NCBI RefSeq assembly: GCF_021738965.1
Contig: NZ_JAKKOQ010000001.1
Location: forward strand, 496,001 to 560,000
Length of the DNA stretch: 64,000 bases
Reading direction: 5' to 3'
Origin: Gordonia zhenghanii
Lineage (GTDB): Bacteria; Actinomycetota; Actinomycetes; Mycobacteriales; Mycobacteriaceae
Positions 56,819 through 64,000 of the stretch are shown one piece after another. The position numbers and the translations under genes are program-made. The first letter of the stretch is position 1, and each line of letters starts with the position of its first letter. The notes beneath the pieces are model-generated. The model was not told the DNA's origin. It saw only the letters and a program-made list of their open reading frames with translations, and did no database searches.

Positions 56819-56945
56819 ACTAGCGGCTTAGGGCGGCGCTCAAAAATCTCACAGACCGGACACCCGCCTACGTGCGCTACGTCACCCATGACAGAATCGG
56901 TACACACCCAGCAGTTCCGGCGTTGTCGGAGATCGAGGAGCAGAC

Positions 56946-58151
56946 GTGACGAGTACGGCAGACGACAGCACGACCGGCCAGAACCTCGCGAACGTGCCCA
57001 TCACCGATGACGAGATCTTCCGCTCCCACGAAGGCGGCAAGCTGTCGGTCGAGCTCCGGTCGCCGATCGACACGCAGCGCGACCTCTCGATCGCGTACAC
57101 CCCGGGCGTCGCCCAGGTGTCGCGATCCATTGCGGCCGACCGCGACCTCGTCGACAAGTACACCTGGACCGACCGACTGGTCGCCGTGGTCTCCGACGGG
57201 ACTGCCGTCCTCGGCCTGGGCGACATCGGACCGCGCGCGTCACTCCCGGTGATGGAAGGCAAGTCGGCATTGTTCCGTACGTTCGCCGGCCTCAACTCGA
57301 TCCCGATCGTGCTCGACACGACCGACCCCGACGAGATCGTCGAGACCTTGATCCGTCTGCGCCCGAGCTTCGGCGCGGTGAACCTCGAGGACATCTCGGC
57401 TCCGCGCTGCTTCGAGATCGAGCGCCGCGTGATCGACGCTCTCGACTGCCCGGTGATGCACGACGACCAGCACGGCACCGCGATCGTCGTCCTCGCCGCA
57501 CTCAAGGGCGCGCTGACGCATCTCGACAAGGACATCTCGGGACTCAAGTTCGTCATCTCGGGTGCGGGCGCCGCCGGCGTCGCGTGCGCCAAGATCTTGC
57601 ATGCCGCCGGCGTGCCCGACATCGTGATCCTCGATTCGAAGGGGATCATCGGCGGCCACCGCGACGACCTCAACGAGTTCAAGTCGTATCTCGCGACGTG
57701 GTCCAATCCGCGCGGACTCTCCGGCGGTGCGGCGGAGGCGCTCGCGGGCGCGGACGTCTTCCTCGGCGTCTCGGCAGGAACCGTTCCCGAAGAGGCCATC
57801 GCGTCGATGAACGACGGCGCGATCGTCTTCGCGCTGTCGAATCCGGATCCGGAGATCCACCCCGAGGTCGCAGCCAAGCACGCGGCCGTGGTCGCGACCG
57901 GCCGCAGCGACTTCCCGAACCAGATCAACAACGTCCTCGCGTTCCCCGGCGTGTTCGCCGGCGCTCTCGATGCGGACGCTCGTCGCATCACCGAGGGCAT
58001 GAAGCTCGCAGCGGCAGACGCCATCTTCGGCGTCGTCGGCGACGATCTGGCCGCCGACCACATCGTCCCGAGTCCTCTCGATCCGCGCGTGGCCCCCGCC
58101 GTCGCCAAGGCCGTCGCCGACGCCGCGCGTCTCGAGGGCGTCACCAAGTAG
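56946..58151 (+). CDS. NAD(P)-dependent malic enzyme
   Basis: 401 residues. It decarboxylates malate to pyruvate. Malic enzyme motifs: SIAYTPGVAQVSRSI (catalytic Tyr), GLGDIGPRASLPVMEGKSAL (catalytic Lys), NLEDISAPRCFEIERR (metal-binding Glu-Asp), MHDDQHGTAIVVLAAL and the Rossmann GAGAAGVACAKIL, then ALSNPDPEI. The short form lacks the phosphotransacetylase domain of MaeB. GTG start. Next to the monocarboxylate-related and C4-acid genes there is no obvious operon; it stands as a single unit. Confidence 0.94.
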   Translation: MTSTADDSTTGQNLANVPITDDEIFRSHEGGKLSVELRSPIDTQRDLSIAYTPGVAQVSRSIAADRDLVDKYTWTDRLVAVVSDGTAVLGLGDIGPRASLPVMEGKSALFRTFAGLNSIPIVLDTTDPDEIVETLIRLRPSFGAVNLEDISAPRCFEIERRVIDALDCPVMHDDQHGTAIVVLAALKGALTHLDKDISGLKFVISGAGAAGVACAKILHAAGVPDIVILDSKGIIGGHRDDLNEFKSYLATWSNPRGLSGGAAEALAGADVFLGVSAGTVPEEAIASMNDGAIVFALSNPDPEIHPEVAAKHAAVVATGRSDFPNQINNVLAFPGVFAGALDADARRITEGMKLAAADAIFGVVGDDLAADHIVPSPLDPRVAPAVAKAVADAARLEGVTK

Positions 58152-58162
58152 TCGCCCATTCC

Positions 58163-58266
58163 TGCTGGTCGAGCGGAGTCGAGACCCCATCGCCGATCGA
58201 GCCCATCCTGCCGGTCGAGCCCATTTCTGCCGGTCGAGCGGAGTCGAGACCCTCGCCGATCGAAAC
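58163..58266. repeat. GGTCGAG-type dispersed repeats before the NAT gene
   Basis: Two full copies of GGTCGAGCGGAGTCGAGACC plus a half copy (CCGGTCGAGCCC) and two degenerate C-G-A-T-C-G-A units occupy nearly the whole gap between the malic enzyme and arylamine acetyltransferase genes, ending eight bases before the ATG. No ribosome-binding site is evident after it. Confidence 0.85.
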
Positions 58267-58273
58267 CCCCACA

Positions 58274-59140
58274 ATGGACCTCATGACCACGTGGCACAGC
58301 GACGACCTCGACCTCCCCGCGTATCTCGCCCGAATCGGCGTCACCGGGGAGCCGTCGCCGACGCTCGACACTCTCGCGGCGCTGCATCGCGGCCATACGA
58401 CGTCGATTCCGTTCGAGAACCTCGAGATCATGCTCGGGCGGGGCATCCCGCTCGACTTGGAATCCTTGCAGCGCAAGCTGATCGGCTCTCGGCGCGGCGG
58501 CTACTGCTTCGAGCACGTCACCGTGTTCGCGGCGGCGCTGGAGCGGATCGGGTTCCGGTTCACGGCATTGAGCGGACGGGTCACCCTCGGCGGCGACTGG
58601 TCGTCTCGCCCTCCGACGCACGCAGTGATCGTCGTGGAGTCGGGTGGACGCCGATACCTGTGCGACGTCGGGTTCGGACGCGGCCCGCTGGAGCCGATCG
58701 AACTGGTCGACGGCACCGACGTCGACCAGGACTGCTGGCGACTCCGCCTGACCTCGGAGCCGGTCGGCGACGTCTTCGGCACCGACCGGTGGATTCTGTG
58801 GCAGCGGGTGGGCGACGACTGGGTCGACCGCCACACATTCACTGCGAATCCGCAGTTCCCGATCGACTACCGGGTCGGCAGTCATTTCGTGTCGACGTCG
58901 CCGCGTTCTCCGTTCACCACTCGGCCGTTCGTCCAACGATTCGCCGCCGACGCTCATCACACGCTCGACGACTCGACGCTGACGACCGCCGCACCCGACG
59001 GGACGCAGACATCGCGCGAGGTGCCGGTAGACGAACTTCCGACGCTGCTCCGCGACGTCTTCGACATCGATCTGACCGACGCAGACGGCCGGTCGCTCGT
59101 CGCCTCGGAGACGTTGCGACGAGGCTCCGACCGACCTTGA
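58274..59140 (+). CDS. nat: Arylamine N-acetyltransferase
   Basis: 288 residues. It transfers acetyl (or propionyl) groups from CoA to arylamines and hydrazines such as isoniazid. The Cys-His-Asp triad is intact: Cys in SRRGGYCFEHVTVF (about 76), His in RPPTHAVIVVE (about 117) and Asp in YLCDVGFGRGP (about 133). N-terminal LDLPAYLARIGVTGEPSPTL and SIPFENLEIMLGRGIPLDL are typical. An ATG three codons later is the alternative start. In M. tuberculosis nat heads a cholesterol-catabolism operon; here it is alone. Confidence 0.94.
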   Translation: MDLMTTWHSDDLDLPAYLARIGVTGEPSPTLDTLAALHRGHTTSIPFENLEIMLGRGIPLDLESLQRKLIGSRRGGYCFEHVTVFAAALERIGFRFTALSGRVTLGGDWSSRPPTHAVIVVESGGRRYLCDVGFGRGPLEPIELVDGTDVDQDCWRLRLTSEPVGDVFGTDRWILWQRVGDDWVDRHTFTANPQFPIDYRVGSHFVSTSPRSPFTTRPFVQRFAADAHHTLDDSTLTTAAPDGTQTSREVPVDELPTLLRDVFDIDLTDADGRSLVASETLRRGSDRP

Positions 59141-59227
59141 CGAGGCACGGATTCGACCATCCACAAGCCGTTTTGCTCCGACCACTATCCGGTCTGTAAC
59201 ATGGTCCAGGCTGCCGCGAGGCAGCGC

Positions 59228-59303
59228 GCCGCCTTAGCTCAGTCGGTAGAGCGATTCACTCGTAATGAATAGGTCAGGAGTTCGATTCTCCTAGGCGGCT
59301 CCA
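59228..59303 (+). tRNA. tRNA-Thr (anticodon CGT)
   Basis: Cloverleaf: acceptor GCCGCCT/AGGCGGC, D-arm with AGCTCAGTCGGTAGAGC, anticodon stem ATTCA/TGAAT with loop CTCGTAA (CGT at 59261-59263, reading ACG), T-arm AGGAGTTCGATTCTCCT, discriminator T and encoded CCA. No integrase gene or duplicated 3' end was seen nearby. Confidence 0.97.
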
Positions 59304-59319
59304 TAAAGCATCAGGCAGA

Positions 59320-59354
59320 AGCCGGTTTCCCACTCGCGGGAGATCGGCTTTTTC
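59320..59354 (+). terminator. Intrinsic terminator of tRNA-Thr
   Basis: AGCCGGTTTCCC / GGGAGATCGGCT hairpin (with G-T pairs) around a six-base loop, followed by TTTTT. A textbook terminator 17 bp after the tRNA. Confidence 0.88.
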
Positions 59355-59415
59355 TGTGCCTGGCACGTCCACGAAGCGGGCCCACTTCTCTTGTTTCTCA
59401 CTTGTTTAGGTACAT

Positions 59416-59437
59416 AGTGCATAGTAGCTACTGCACT
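59416..59437. promoter_or_regulatory. Palindrome in the MFS exporter promoter
   Basis: AGTGC-at-AGTAGCTACT-GCACT is an almost perfect dyad with arms AGTGC(AT)AGTAG/CTACTGCACT, placed 30 bp before the MFS start in an AT-rich stretch. It is a likely operator for the ArsR-type regulator encoded at the end of the same unit. Confidence 0.6.
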
Positions 59438-59467
59438 TCTAGTACCTACGAGAAAGTGAGTACCCCT

Positions 59468-60808
59468 GTGACCGCCACCTCGCACGCCTCCACCACCGGG
59501 ACAACTCCTGCGCCAAGCCGCTGGACACTGCCGATCGTGCTCGTCGCTCAGTTCGTCACGCCGATGTCGATCTCCGGCACCGCGATCGCCCTGCCGGAGA
59601 TCTCCGGCAGCCTCGGCGCGCAGCCCACCGCCCTGCAATGGGTTGTCAACGGATTCAACGTCGCCTTCGCGCTCGGCGTCCTCGCATGGGGATCACTCAG
59701 CGACCGCATCGGCTACCGCCGAACCTTCGCCTTCGGCGCTGCCGTCTTCGCACTCGGCACCGTCGTCAGTTCCGCCGCGACGACGCTCCTGCTTCTCGAC
59801 GCCGCACGCGCCGTCGCAGGCATCGGCGCAGCCGCCATCCTCGTCGGTGCCAGCTCGATGCTCTCCAGCGCCTTCGAAGGCTCGGCCCGCACGAAGGCCT
59901 TCGCCCTGTTCGGAACCATCAACGGCCTAGGCCTCGCACTAGGGCCGACCATCTCCGGCCTGCTCGTCGCCGGCATCGGTTGGCGCGGGGTCTTCCTCGT
60001 CCAGGCCGCCGTTCTCGCGCTCGCAGCGGTCGGCTCGCGGGTACTTCCGCGCAACAACACCACCGTCCCTCAGTACGGCAAGCGCCCGCCAGTCCTCGAC
60101 CTGTCACTCCTGCGCAACCGAGAGTTCCTGGCAATGTGCCTGGTGCCCGTCGCCGGATCGATCGGCTTCGTCACTCTGCTGACGTACCTCCCGTCCGCAC
60201 TGAGCGGCATCAAAGCGATGAGCCCGGGTGCGGCCGGACTGACGATGCTCGCCATGACAATCCCCGTCCTCCTCGCTCCGATCGCTGTCGCCAAGCTGGT
60301 GAACAACGTCCGCTCGGTCACCGTCGGATCAGTCGTGTACGCCAGCCTCGCCGCGCTCGTGCTCGGCAACGTCGGCATCCTGCTGCTCGCCGAGGACCGG
60401 TCCATCATCTGGATCATCGCCCCGATGATCCTGATCGGTCTCGGGTTCGGTCTGCCGGTCGGCCTCGTCGACGGCCATGCACTCGCCGTCGTCCCCGCCG
60501 AACGTGCGGGCACCGCGGCGGGACTGCTCAACTTCTTCCGGATCGGCAGCGAAGCGATTCTCGTCGCCGCATACGCCTTCGTCCTGTCCACGATCGTCGG
60601 ACAGCACCTCACTGGTGGCGCCGCAGAAGACACCGCGGCCGGGCAGCCCGGCCAGCCCGACACGTACCAGACCGCGTTCAGTACCACCGTAATCTGCCTC
60701 GTCGCGCTTCTCGTCGTCCTGTCCCTCGCTATCGTCCTCGTCCGCGGCAAGAACGCCCGACGGTGCCGATCGGCCGATTATCACCGCGGAGACTCCGATC
60801 GCACATAG
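59468..60808 (+). CDS. MFS drug-efflux-type transporter
   Basis: 446 residues. The first half begins TLPIVLVAQFVTPMSISGTA with the drug:H+ antiporter pattern (TALQWVVNGFNVAFALGVLA, GSLSDRIGYRRTFAFGAAVF as motif A, GLGLALGPTISGLLV as motif C). About 12-13 hydrophobic segments; probably a truncated 14-helix DHA2-like exporter. GTG 12 bp upstream is an alternative start. Likely regulated by, and cotranscribed with, the ArsR-type gene that follows after 42 bp. Exported compound unknown. Confidence 0.85.
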   Translation: MTATSHASTTGTTPAPSRWTLPIVLVAQFVTPMSISGTAIALPEISGSLGAQPTALQWVVNGFNVAFALGVLAWGSLSDRIGYRRTFAFGAAVFALGTVVSSAATTLLLLDAARAVAGIGAAAILVGASSMLSSAFEGSARTKAFALFGTINGLGLALGPTISGLLVAGIGWRGVFLVQAAVLALAAVGSRVLPRNNTTVPQYGKRPPVLDLSLLRNREFLAMCLVPVAGSIGFVTLLTYLPSALSGIKAMSPGAAGLTMLAMTIPVLLAPIAVAKLVNNVRSVTVGSVVYASLAALVLGNVGILLLAEDRSIIWIIAPMILIGLGFGLPVGLVDGHALAVVPAERAGTAAGLLNFFRIGSEAILVAAYAFVLSTIVGQHLTGGAAEDTAAGQPGQPDTYQTAFSTTVICLVALLVVLSLAIVLVRGKNARRCRSADYHRGDSDRT

Positions 60809-60850
60809 CTACCATGGACACCGTAGGTATCGGGATCATAGGAAGGGAAC

Positions 60851-61189
60851 GTGGTCGTCATGGCCGACAAGGATGGCCACCCAGACCTCGACGAGTTCGA
60901 CCTGTCGCGGATTCTGCACGCACTCTCCGACGAGAACCGACGCAGTGTCATCGTCCAGCTCGCCGAACAGCCCGATGAGACAGAGCAGTTCTGCAGCGCG
61001 TTCGGCATGCCATGGGCGCAGTCCACTCGCACCCACCATTTCAAAGTCATGCGGACCGCAGGACTGGTCTGGCAGCGCGACGTCGGCAACGGCCGGATGA
61101 CGCGGCTGCGTCGTGATGACTTGGAGAAGGTCTTCCCCGGCCTGCTCGACCAGATCGTCACAGCAGATCGCGCTGCACGGGCGAACTGA
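60851..61189 (+). CDS. ArsR-type winged-helix regulator
   Basis: 112 residues. HTH region: DLSRILHALSDENRRSVIVQ (typical ArsR opening), then WAQSTRTHHFKVMRTAGLVWQR, where S-T-R-T-H-H-F-K is the recognition helix, and VGNGRMTRLRRDDLEKVFPG forming the wing. No cysteine pair for metal sensing, so an organic-ligand or redox sensor is more likely; the single Cys is in EQFCSAFGM. AGGAAGG precedes the GTG. It probably represses the exporter gene upstream through the palindrome at 59416-59437. Confidence 0.85.
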   Translation: MVVMADKDGHPDLDEFDLSRILHALSDENRRSVIVQLAEQPDETEQFCSAFGMPWAQSTRTHHFKVMRTAGLVWQRDVGNGRMTRLRRDDLEKVFPGLLDQIVTADRAARAN

Positions 61190-61216
61190 CCGAATCCACC
61201 CGGCCGACTGAACGTG

Positions 61217-61251
61217 TTGACACATTCTATAATGTGTCTCATTATCGACAC
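61217..61251 (+). promoter_or_regulatory. Promoter with embedded palindromic operator for P450-TetR operon
   Basis: TTGACA (61217-61222) is a consensus -35 box; CATTAT at 61240-61245, 17 bp on, is a plausible -10. GACACATT-CTAT-AATGTGTC (61219-61238), a perfect 8-bp dyad, fills the space between them, and a further GACACATG half-site runs into the start codon. A repressor there would block RNA polymerase directly. The ATG is only six bases past the -10, so the transcript is probably leaderless. Confidence 0.72.
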
Positions 61252-62478
61252 ATGAGCGATACTCCGTCTCCGACCTTCTCGCTCCGCTCCGGAGAGTCGT
61301 GGCGGGACCCGTTCACGATGTACGCGGCGCTGCGTGAGCACGATCCCGTCCACCACGTGGTGCCGCCCTCGGCTCCGGCCGGCGACTACTGGGTGCTGAC
61401 CCGCCATGACGACGTGACCGCTGCGGCGAAGGACTGGCGCACGTTCTCGTCGGCGCAGGGACTCACCGTGACCTACGGCGAACTGGCGACGATCGGCCTC
61501 GCCGACAATCCGCCGATGGTGATGCTGGATCCGCCGTCGCACACCGAGTTCCGCAGACTCGTCTCACGCGGGTTCACCCCGCGCCAGGTGACGACACTGG
61601 AGCCGCTGGTGCGCGAGTTCGTCGTCGAACGCATCGAATCGCTGCGCTCACGCGGCGGCGGTGACATCGCCGCAGAGCTGTTCAAACCGTTGCCCAGCAT
61701 GGTCGTCGCCCACTATCTCGGCGTCCCGGAGTCGGACCGGACACGGTTCGACGCGTGGACCGCGTCCATCGTCGGAGCCGATCCCGGCGGCGACCTCGGC
61801 GCCGCGATGACCACGGCTGCAGACGCGGTGCTCGAACTCACCGGATACTTCGCCGAGCTCATCGAACGCCGTCGCATCGAACCGGGCGACGACACCGTCT
61901 CGCACCTCGTCGCCGCCGGAATCGCCGACGACCCCCAGACCGACCCGGCGGGCCTCCTGTCCGTCTTGGCGTTCGCGTTCACGATGGTGGCGGGCGGAAA
62001 CGACACGACGACCGGCATGCTCGGCGGATCAGCCGCACTCCTGACCACCGACCGCGATCAGCGGACGGTGCTCCTAGAAGACCCTGCGTCGATACCCGAC
62101 GCAGTCGACGAACTGCTGCGCCTCACTTCTCCGGTCCAGGGGCTCGCGCGCACCACGACCCGCGACGTCGACCTGCGCGGCGTCACGATCCCGGAAGGCC
62201 GGAAAGTCTTGCTCTGCTACGGATCTGCCAACCGCGACCAGCACGTGTACGGCCCGGACGCCGAACGGCTCGACGTCCGACGCAATCCCCGCAACATCCT
62301 GACGTTCAGCCACGGAATGCACCACTGCCTCGGCGCCGCGGCCGCGCGGATGCAGGCCGTGATCACGCTCGAGGAGTTGTTGGCGCGGTGCCCGCACTTC
62401 GAGGTGGACGTCGACGGCATCGAATGGGCAGGCGGCAACTACGTACGCCGTCCGACGTCGGTACCGTTCACGCCATGA
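61252..62478 (+). CDS. Cytochrome P450
   Basis: 408 residues, soluble bacterial class I P450 monooxygenase. Heme ligand Cys in LTFSHGMHHCLGAAAARMQ (about 357), I-helix oxygen site MVAGGNDTTTGMLGG, K-helix E-x-x-R in DELLRLTSPVQG, and PPMVMLDPPSHTEFRRLVSR. No ferredoxin or reductase gene is adjacent. No ribosome-binding site precedes the ATG, in line with leaderless expression. Stop overlaps the TetR start. Substrate unknown; actinobacterial relatives hydroxylate terpenoids, steroids or fatty acids. Confidence 0.93.
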   Translation: MSDTPSPTFSLRSGESWRDPFTMYAALREHDPVHHVVPPSAPAGDYWVLTRHDDVTAAAKDWRTFSSAQGLTVTYGELATIGLADNPPMVMLDPPSHTEFRRLVSRGFTPRQVTTLEPLVREFVVERIESLRSRGGGDIAAELFKPLPSMVVAHYLGVPESDRTRFDAWTASIVGADPGGDLGAAMTTAADAVLELTGYFAELIERRRIEPGDDTVSHLVAAGIADDPQTDPAGLLSVLAFAFTMVAGGNDTTTGMLGGSAALLTTDRDQRTVLLEDPASIPDAVDELLRLTSPVQGLARTTTRDVDLRGVTIPEGRKVLLCYGSANRDQHVYGPDAERLDVRRNPRNILTFSHGMHHCLGAAAARMQAVITLEELLARCPHFEVDVDGIEWAGGNYVRRPTSVPFTP

Positions 62479-63029
62479 GCGATCGAGGCTGGACTCAAGG
62501 GGTACGACGATCCGCGGCCAAGGACCGGATCCTCGCCATCGCCGGGGAGTTGTTCGCCCGTCAGGGCCCCGACGCGTCGATGTCCGACATCGCGGCGGCA
62601 GTCGGCTGCTCCCGCGCCACCCTGTATCGACACTTCGACGGCCGCACCGCGCTGCAGCTCGCGTACGTCGAGCAGGTCGCCCTCACTATCGGCGCTGCAG
62701 TGGCGAATCGGACCGCCGACCTGCCCGATCCCGCCGACCGGCTCACCGAGGCGATCGTGTTCGCTCTCGCCGCCGTCCGCGACGACCCCGCGCTCTCGGC
62801 GTGGTTCTCGCCCGAAGGTGCGGGGCTGGCCAGCGAACTCGCTCTCTCGTCGACGGTGATCGAGACGTTGGCGCACACGTTCGTCGGCGACGACAGTTCG
62901 TCCGGAGTCGCGGCTGCGCGCTGGATCGTTCGGGTCATCGTGTCGTTGCTCGTGGTGCCCGGCGGGCCGGACGAACGCGCGACGATCGAGCGATTCGTGA
63001 CACCCGCGGTCCTCGCGTCGCTCGCGTGA
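62475..63029 (+). CDS. TetR-family regulator of the P450 operon
   Basis: 184 residues. N-terminal HTH (about 15-60): AAKDRILAIAGELFARQGPD, MSDIAAAVGCSRATLYRHFD. The C-terminal helical ligand domain (about 70-184) has no close family signature. It is translated with the P450 (ATGA overlap), so P450 and repressor levels are linked and the regulator most likely binds the palindrome at 61219-61238. The inducer is probably the P450 substrate. Confidence 0.9.
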   Translation: MSDRGWTQGVRRSAAKDRILAIAGELFARQGPDASMSDIAAAVGCSRATLYRHFDGRTALQLAYVEQVALTIGAAVANRTADLPDPADRLTEAIVFALAAVRDDPALSAWFSPEGAGLASELALSSTVIETLAHTFVGDDSSSGVAAARWIVRVIVSLLVVPGGPDERATIERFVTPAVLASLA

Positions 63030-63044
63030 ACCGCGTTCAGCCAC

Positions 63045-63401
63045 TCACCCGGCCGACCCGAGTGCCAAACCGATCGCGCACGCTCCGACAGACCCGATCA
63101 GCGTGAGCATCGCGTACATCAGCCCGCGTCGCCCTCCCGCCCGGAGCGTGTCGAGGACCGACGTCGAGAACGTCGTATAGCCGCCGCAGAAGCCGGTGCC
63201 GACCACGGCCTGCCAGTCCGACGACGCGCCGTGGAACATCACGATGCCCGCGGTCACGCCGATGAGCAGCGACCCGGTCACGTTGATCGCCAACACGGGA
63301 CCGCCGAACGCGCCCGGCCACCGTCGCCTGCTCATCTCGTCGACCACGAACCGCATCACTGCGCCGAGAGCACCCGCGATCACGACCAACACGGGGATCA
63401 T
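63045..63401 (-). CDS. crcB: Fluoride channel CrcB/FluC, second subunit
   Basis: 118 residues and four helices. It exports toxic F- passively. FluC signatures: GALGAVMRFVVDEMSRRRWP, LAINVTGSLLIGVTAG (pore Asn) and GTGFCGGYTTFSTSVLDTLR (the Na+-site TTFST). The ATG overlaps the stop of the upstream crcB gene. Actinobacteria commonly encode two FluC proteins that pair in opposite orientations. Confidence 0.93.
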   Translation of the reverse strand: MIPVLVVIAGALGAVMRFVVDEMSRRRWPGAFGGPVLAINVTGSLLIGVTAGIVMFHGASSDWQAVVGTGFCGGYTTFSTSVLDTLRAGGRRGLMYAMLTLIGSVGACAIGLALGSAG

Positions 63402-63826
63402 GCGACGCCGCCCCGGAGCGCGACACCGCGCCGCGCGGCATGCACACCCAGCCACGCGGCAAGGACTCCGCCGCACACGCTGACCAGCGCGTAGACCACT
63501 GCGAGCACGACGTGCCCGCCCTTGCCCAACAGGCTCAGCTCCAACGCGAACGCACTGTAGGTGGTGAACGCGCCGCAGAAGCCGGTGCCCGCGGCGAGGC
63601 GGATCTGACGACGCACCCCGTGATCGCGTCCACGTCGGACCAACGACTCGAGAAGAGCGCCGAGGACGAACGCGCCGACGACGTTGACGACGAATGTCCC
63701 GACCGGCCACTGCCCGTCGTGCGCAGGCCACGCCTCCTCGGCCAGCCACCGCAGTGCCGTTCCCGCGGCGCCGCCGATGAACACGATCAGGAGATCGACC
63801 GTTCGAAATGGTCGTTGCGTCACCAC
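63398..63826 (-). CDS. crcB: Fluoride channel CrcB/FluC, first subunit
   Basis: 142 residues, four helices. VFIGGAAGTALRWLAEEAWP, GTFVVNVVGAFVLGALLESL (pore Asn) and GTGFCGAFTTYSAFALELSL are FluC motifs, with T-T-Y-S in place of T-T-F-S. Longer N-terminus (QRPFRTVDLL) and a basic C-terminus (HAARRGVALRGG) than its partner, as expected for an antiparallel heterodimer with opposite topology. GTG start, GGAGAT before it. Confidence 0.92.
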   Translation of the reverse strand: MVTQRPFRTVDLLIVFIGGAAGTALRWLAEEAWPAHDGQWPVGTFVVNVVGAFVLGALLESLVRRGRDHGVRRQIRLAAGTGFCGAFTTYSAFALELSLLGKGGHVVLAVVYALVSVCGGVLAAWLGVHAARRGVALRGGVA

Positions 63827-63930
63827 CTGATCTCCTGTCCGACGTGTTCGAAACTACGGCGTCACCAGATTACGGTCGCCGCACGAATACAATCGAGTGC
63901 ACTAGCCCGTCTTGCACCGAGGAGCCCGCC

Positions 63931-64000
63931 ATGTCCGAATTCATCGACAAGCTCAAGCACAAGGCCGAAGAGGTCTCGGCGGCCATCGACAACGAGCTCA
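63931..64000 (+). CDS. Start of a small hydrophilic protein, cut by window end
   Basis: ATG after GAGGAGC. The visible 23 codons read MSEFIDKLKHKAEEVSAAID and continue N-E-L, a charged amphipathic helix. Such beginnings occur in CsbD-like stress proteins and in Rv0909-type antitoxins of actinobacteria. Too short to choose. Divergent from crcB with 104 bp between them. Confidence 0.55.
   Translation, partial: MSEFIDKLKHKAEEVSAAIDNEL

Noticed and set aside
59228..62478. Genomic island integrated at tRNA-Thr
   Set aside because: No integrase, no duplicated tRNA 3' end and no change of base composition that I can see; the tRNA has its own terminator.

Overview
The window is high-GC DNA from an actinomycete of the order Mycobacteriales. 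Gordonia or a close relative is my best guess, from inference only. The evidence is an F420-dependent glucose-6-phosphate dehydrogenase, several FadE-type acyl-CoA dehydrogenases, a GroEL2-type chaperonin under two CIRCE operators, and gene order that follows the M. tuberculosis Rv0440 to Rv0422c block: groEL2, then psd-pssA-AAA ATPase, a YbdK-type ligase, sodC, a LytR_C protein, DUF3263, def, an Rv0428c-like gene, xthA, thiC and thiD. Genes are dense on both strands. No transposase, integrase, phage gene or CRISPR array was seen.

Layout. 1-1.5 kb: a GntR/FCD regulator (cut by the window edge) divergent from a CitE-type lyase, with three direct repeats between them. 1.5-3.4 kb: groEL2 and two CIRCE sites. 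3.4-9.8 kb: a LytS-type kinase and LytTR regulator followed by two ActP-like sodium/carboxylate symporters with small membrane partners. 9.8-14.8 kb: a perfect long inverted repeat, an amidase, a pair of acyl-CoA dehydrogenases, a DUF350 protein and an SRPBCC protein. 14.8-18.8 kb: phosphatidylethanolamine synthesis (psd, pssA) coupled to a CDC48-like AAA ATPase. 19.3-26 kb: a complete Mrp Na+/H+ antiporter operon with MrpA and MrpB fused. 26-32.3 kb: the conserved sodC-def-xthA neighbourhood, with a barnase/barstar-type pair inside it. 32.4-35.1 kb: a TPP riboswitch, thiC and thiD. 35.1-37.3 kb: glutamate decarboxylase and a membrane protein. 37.5-41.1 kb: an operon of SDR, MaoC hydratase, APH-type kinase and acyl-CoA dehydrogenase behind a palindromic operator. 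41.1-45.3 kb: an AraC regulator, a Thr-rich membrane protein, fgd and a FadE7-like dehydrogenase.

45.5-50.8 kb holds the most interesting locus. A 1302-residue single-module synthetase has adenylation, carrier, six membrane segments and three left-handed-helix-like domains, the plan of epsilon-poly-lysine synthetase (Pls). It is followed by a cytoplasmic-looking M1 zinc peptidase. The adenylation pocket reads close to lysine-type codes, which makes a secreted poly-basic-amino-acid product plausible.

50.8-54.5 kb: dTDP-rhamnose genes rmlC, rmlA, rmlB, and galE. 54.5-59.1 kb: a frameshifted relic of the 35-kb membrane protein, an MFS transporter with its GntR regulator, malic enzyme and an arylamine N-acetyltransferase. 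59.2 kb: tRNA-Thr(CGT). 59.4-63 kb: two self-contained regulated units (MFS exporter plus ArsR-type regulator; cytochrome P450 plus TetR), each with a palindrome in its promoter. 63-63.8 kb: paired crcB fluoride channels. A short gene is cut off at the right end. A dispersed repeat built on GGTCGAG lies just ahead of several start codons.
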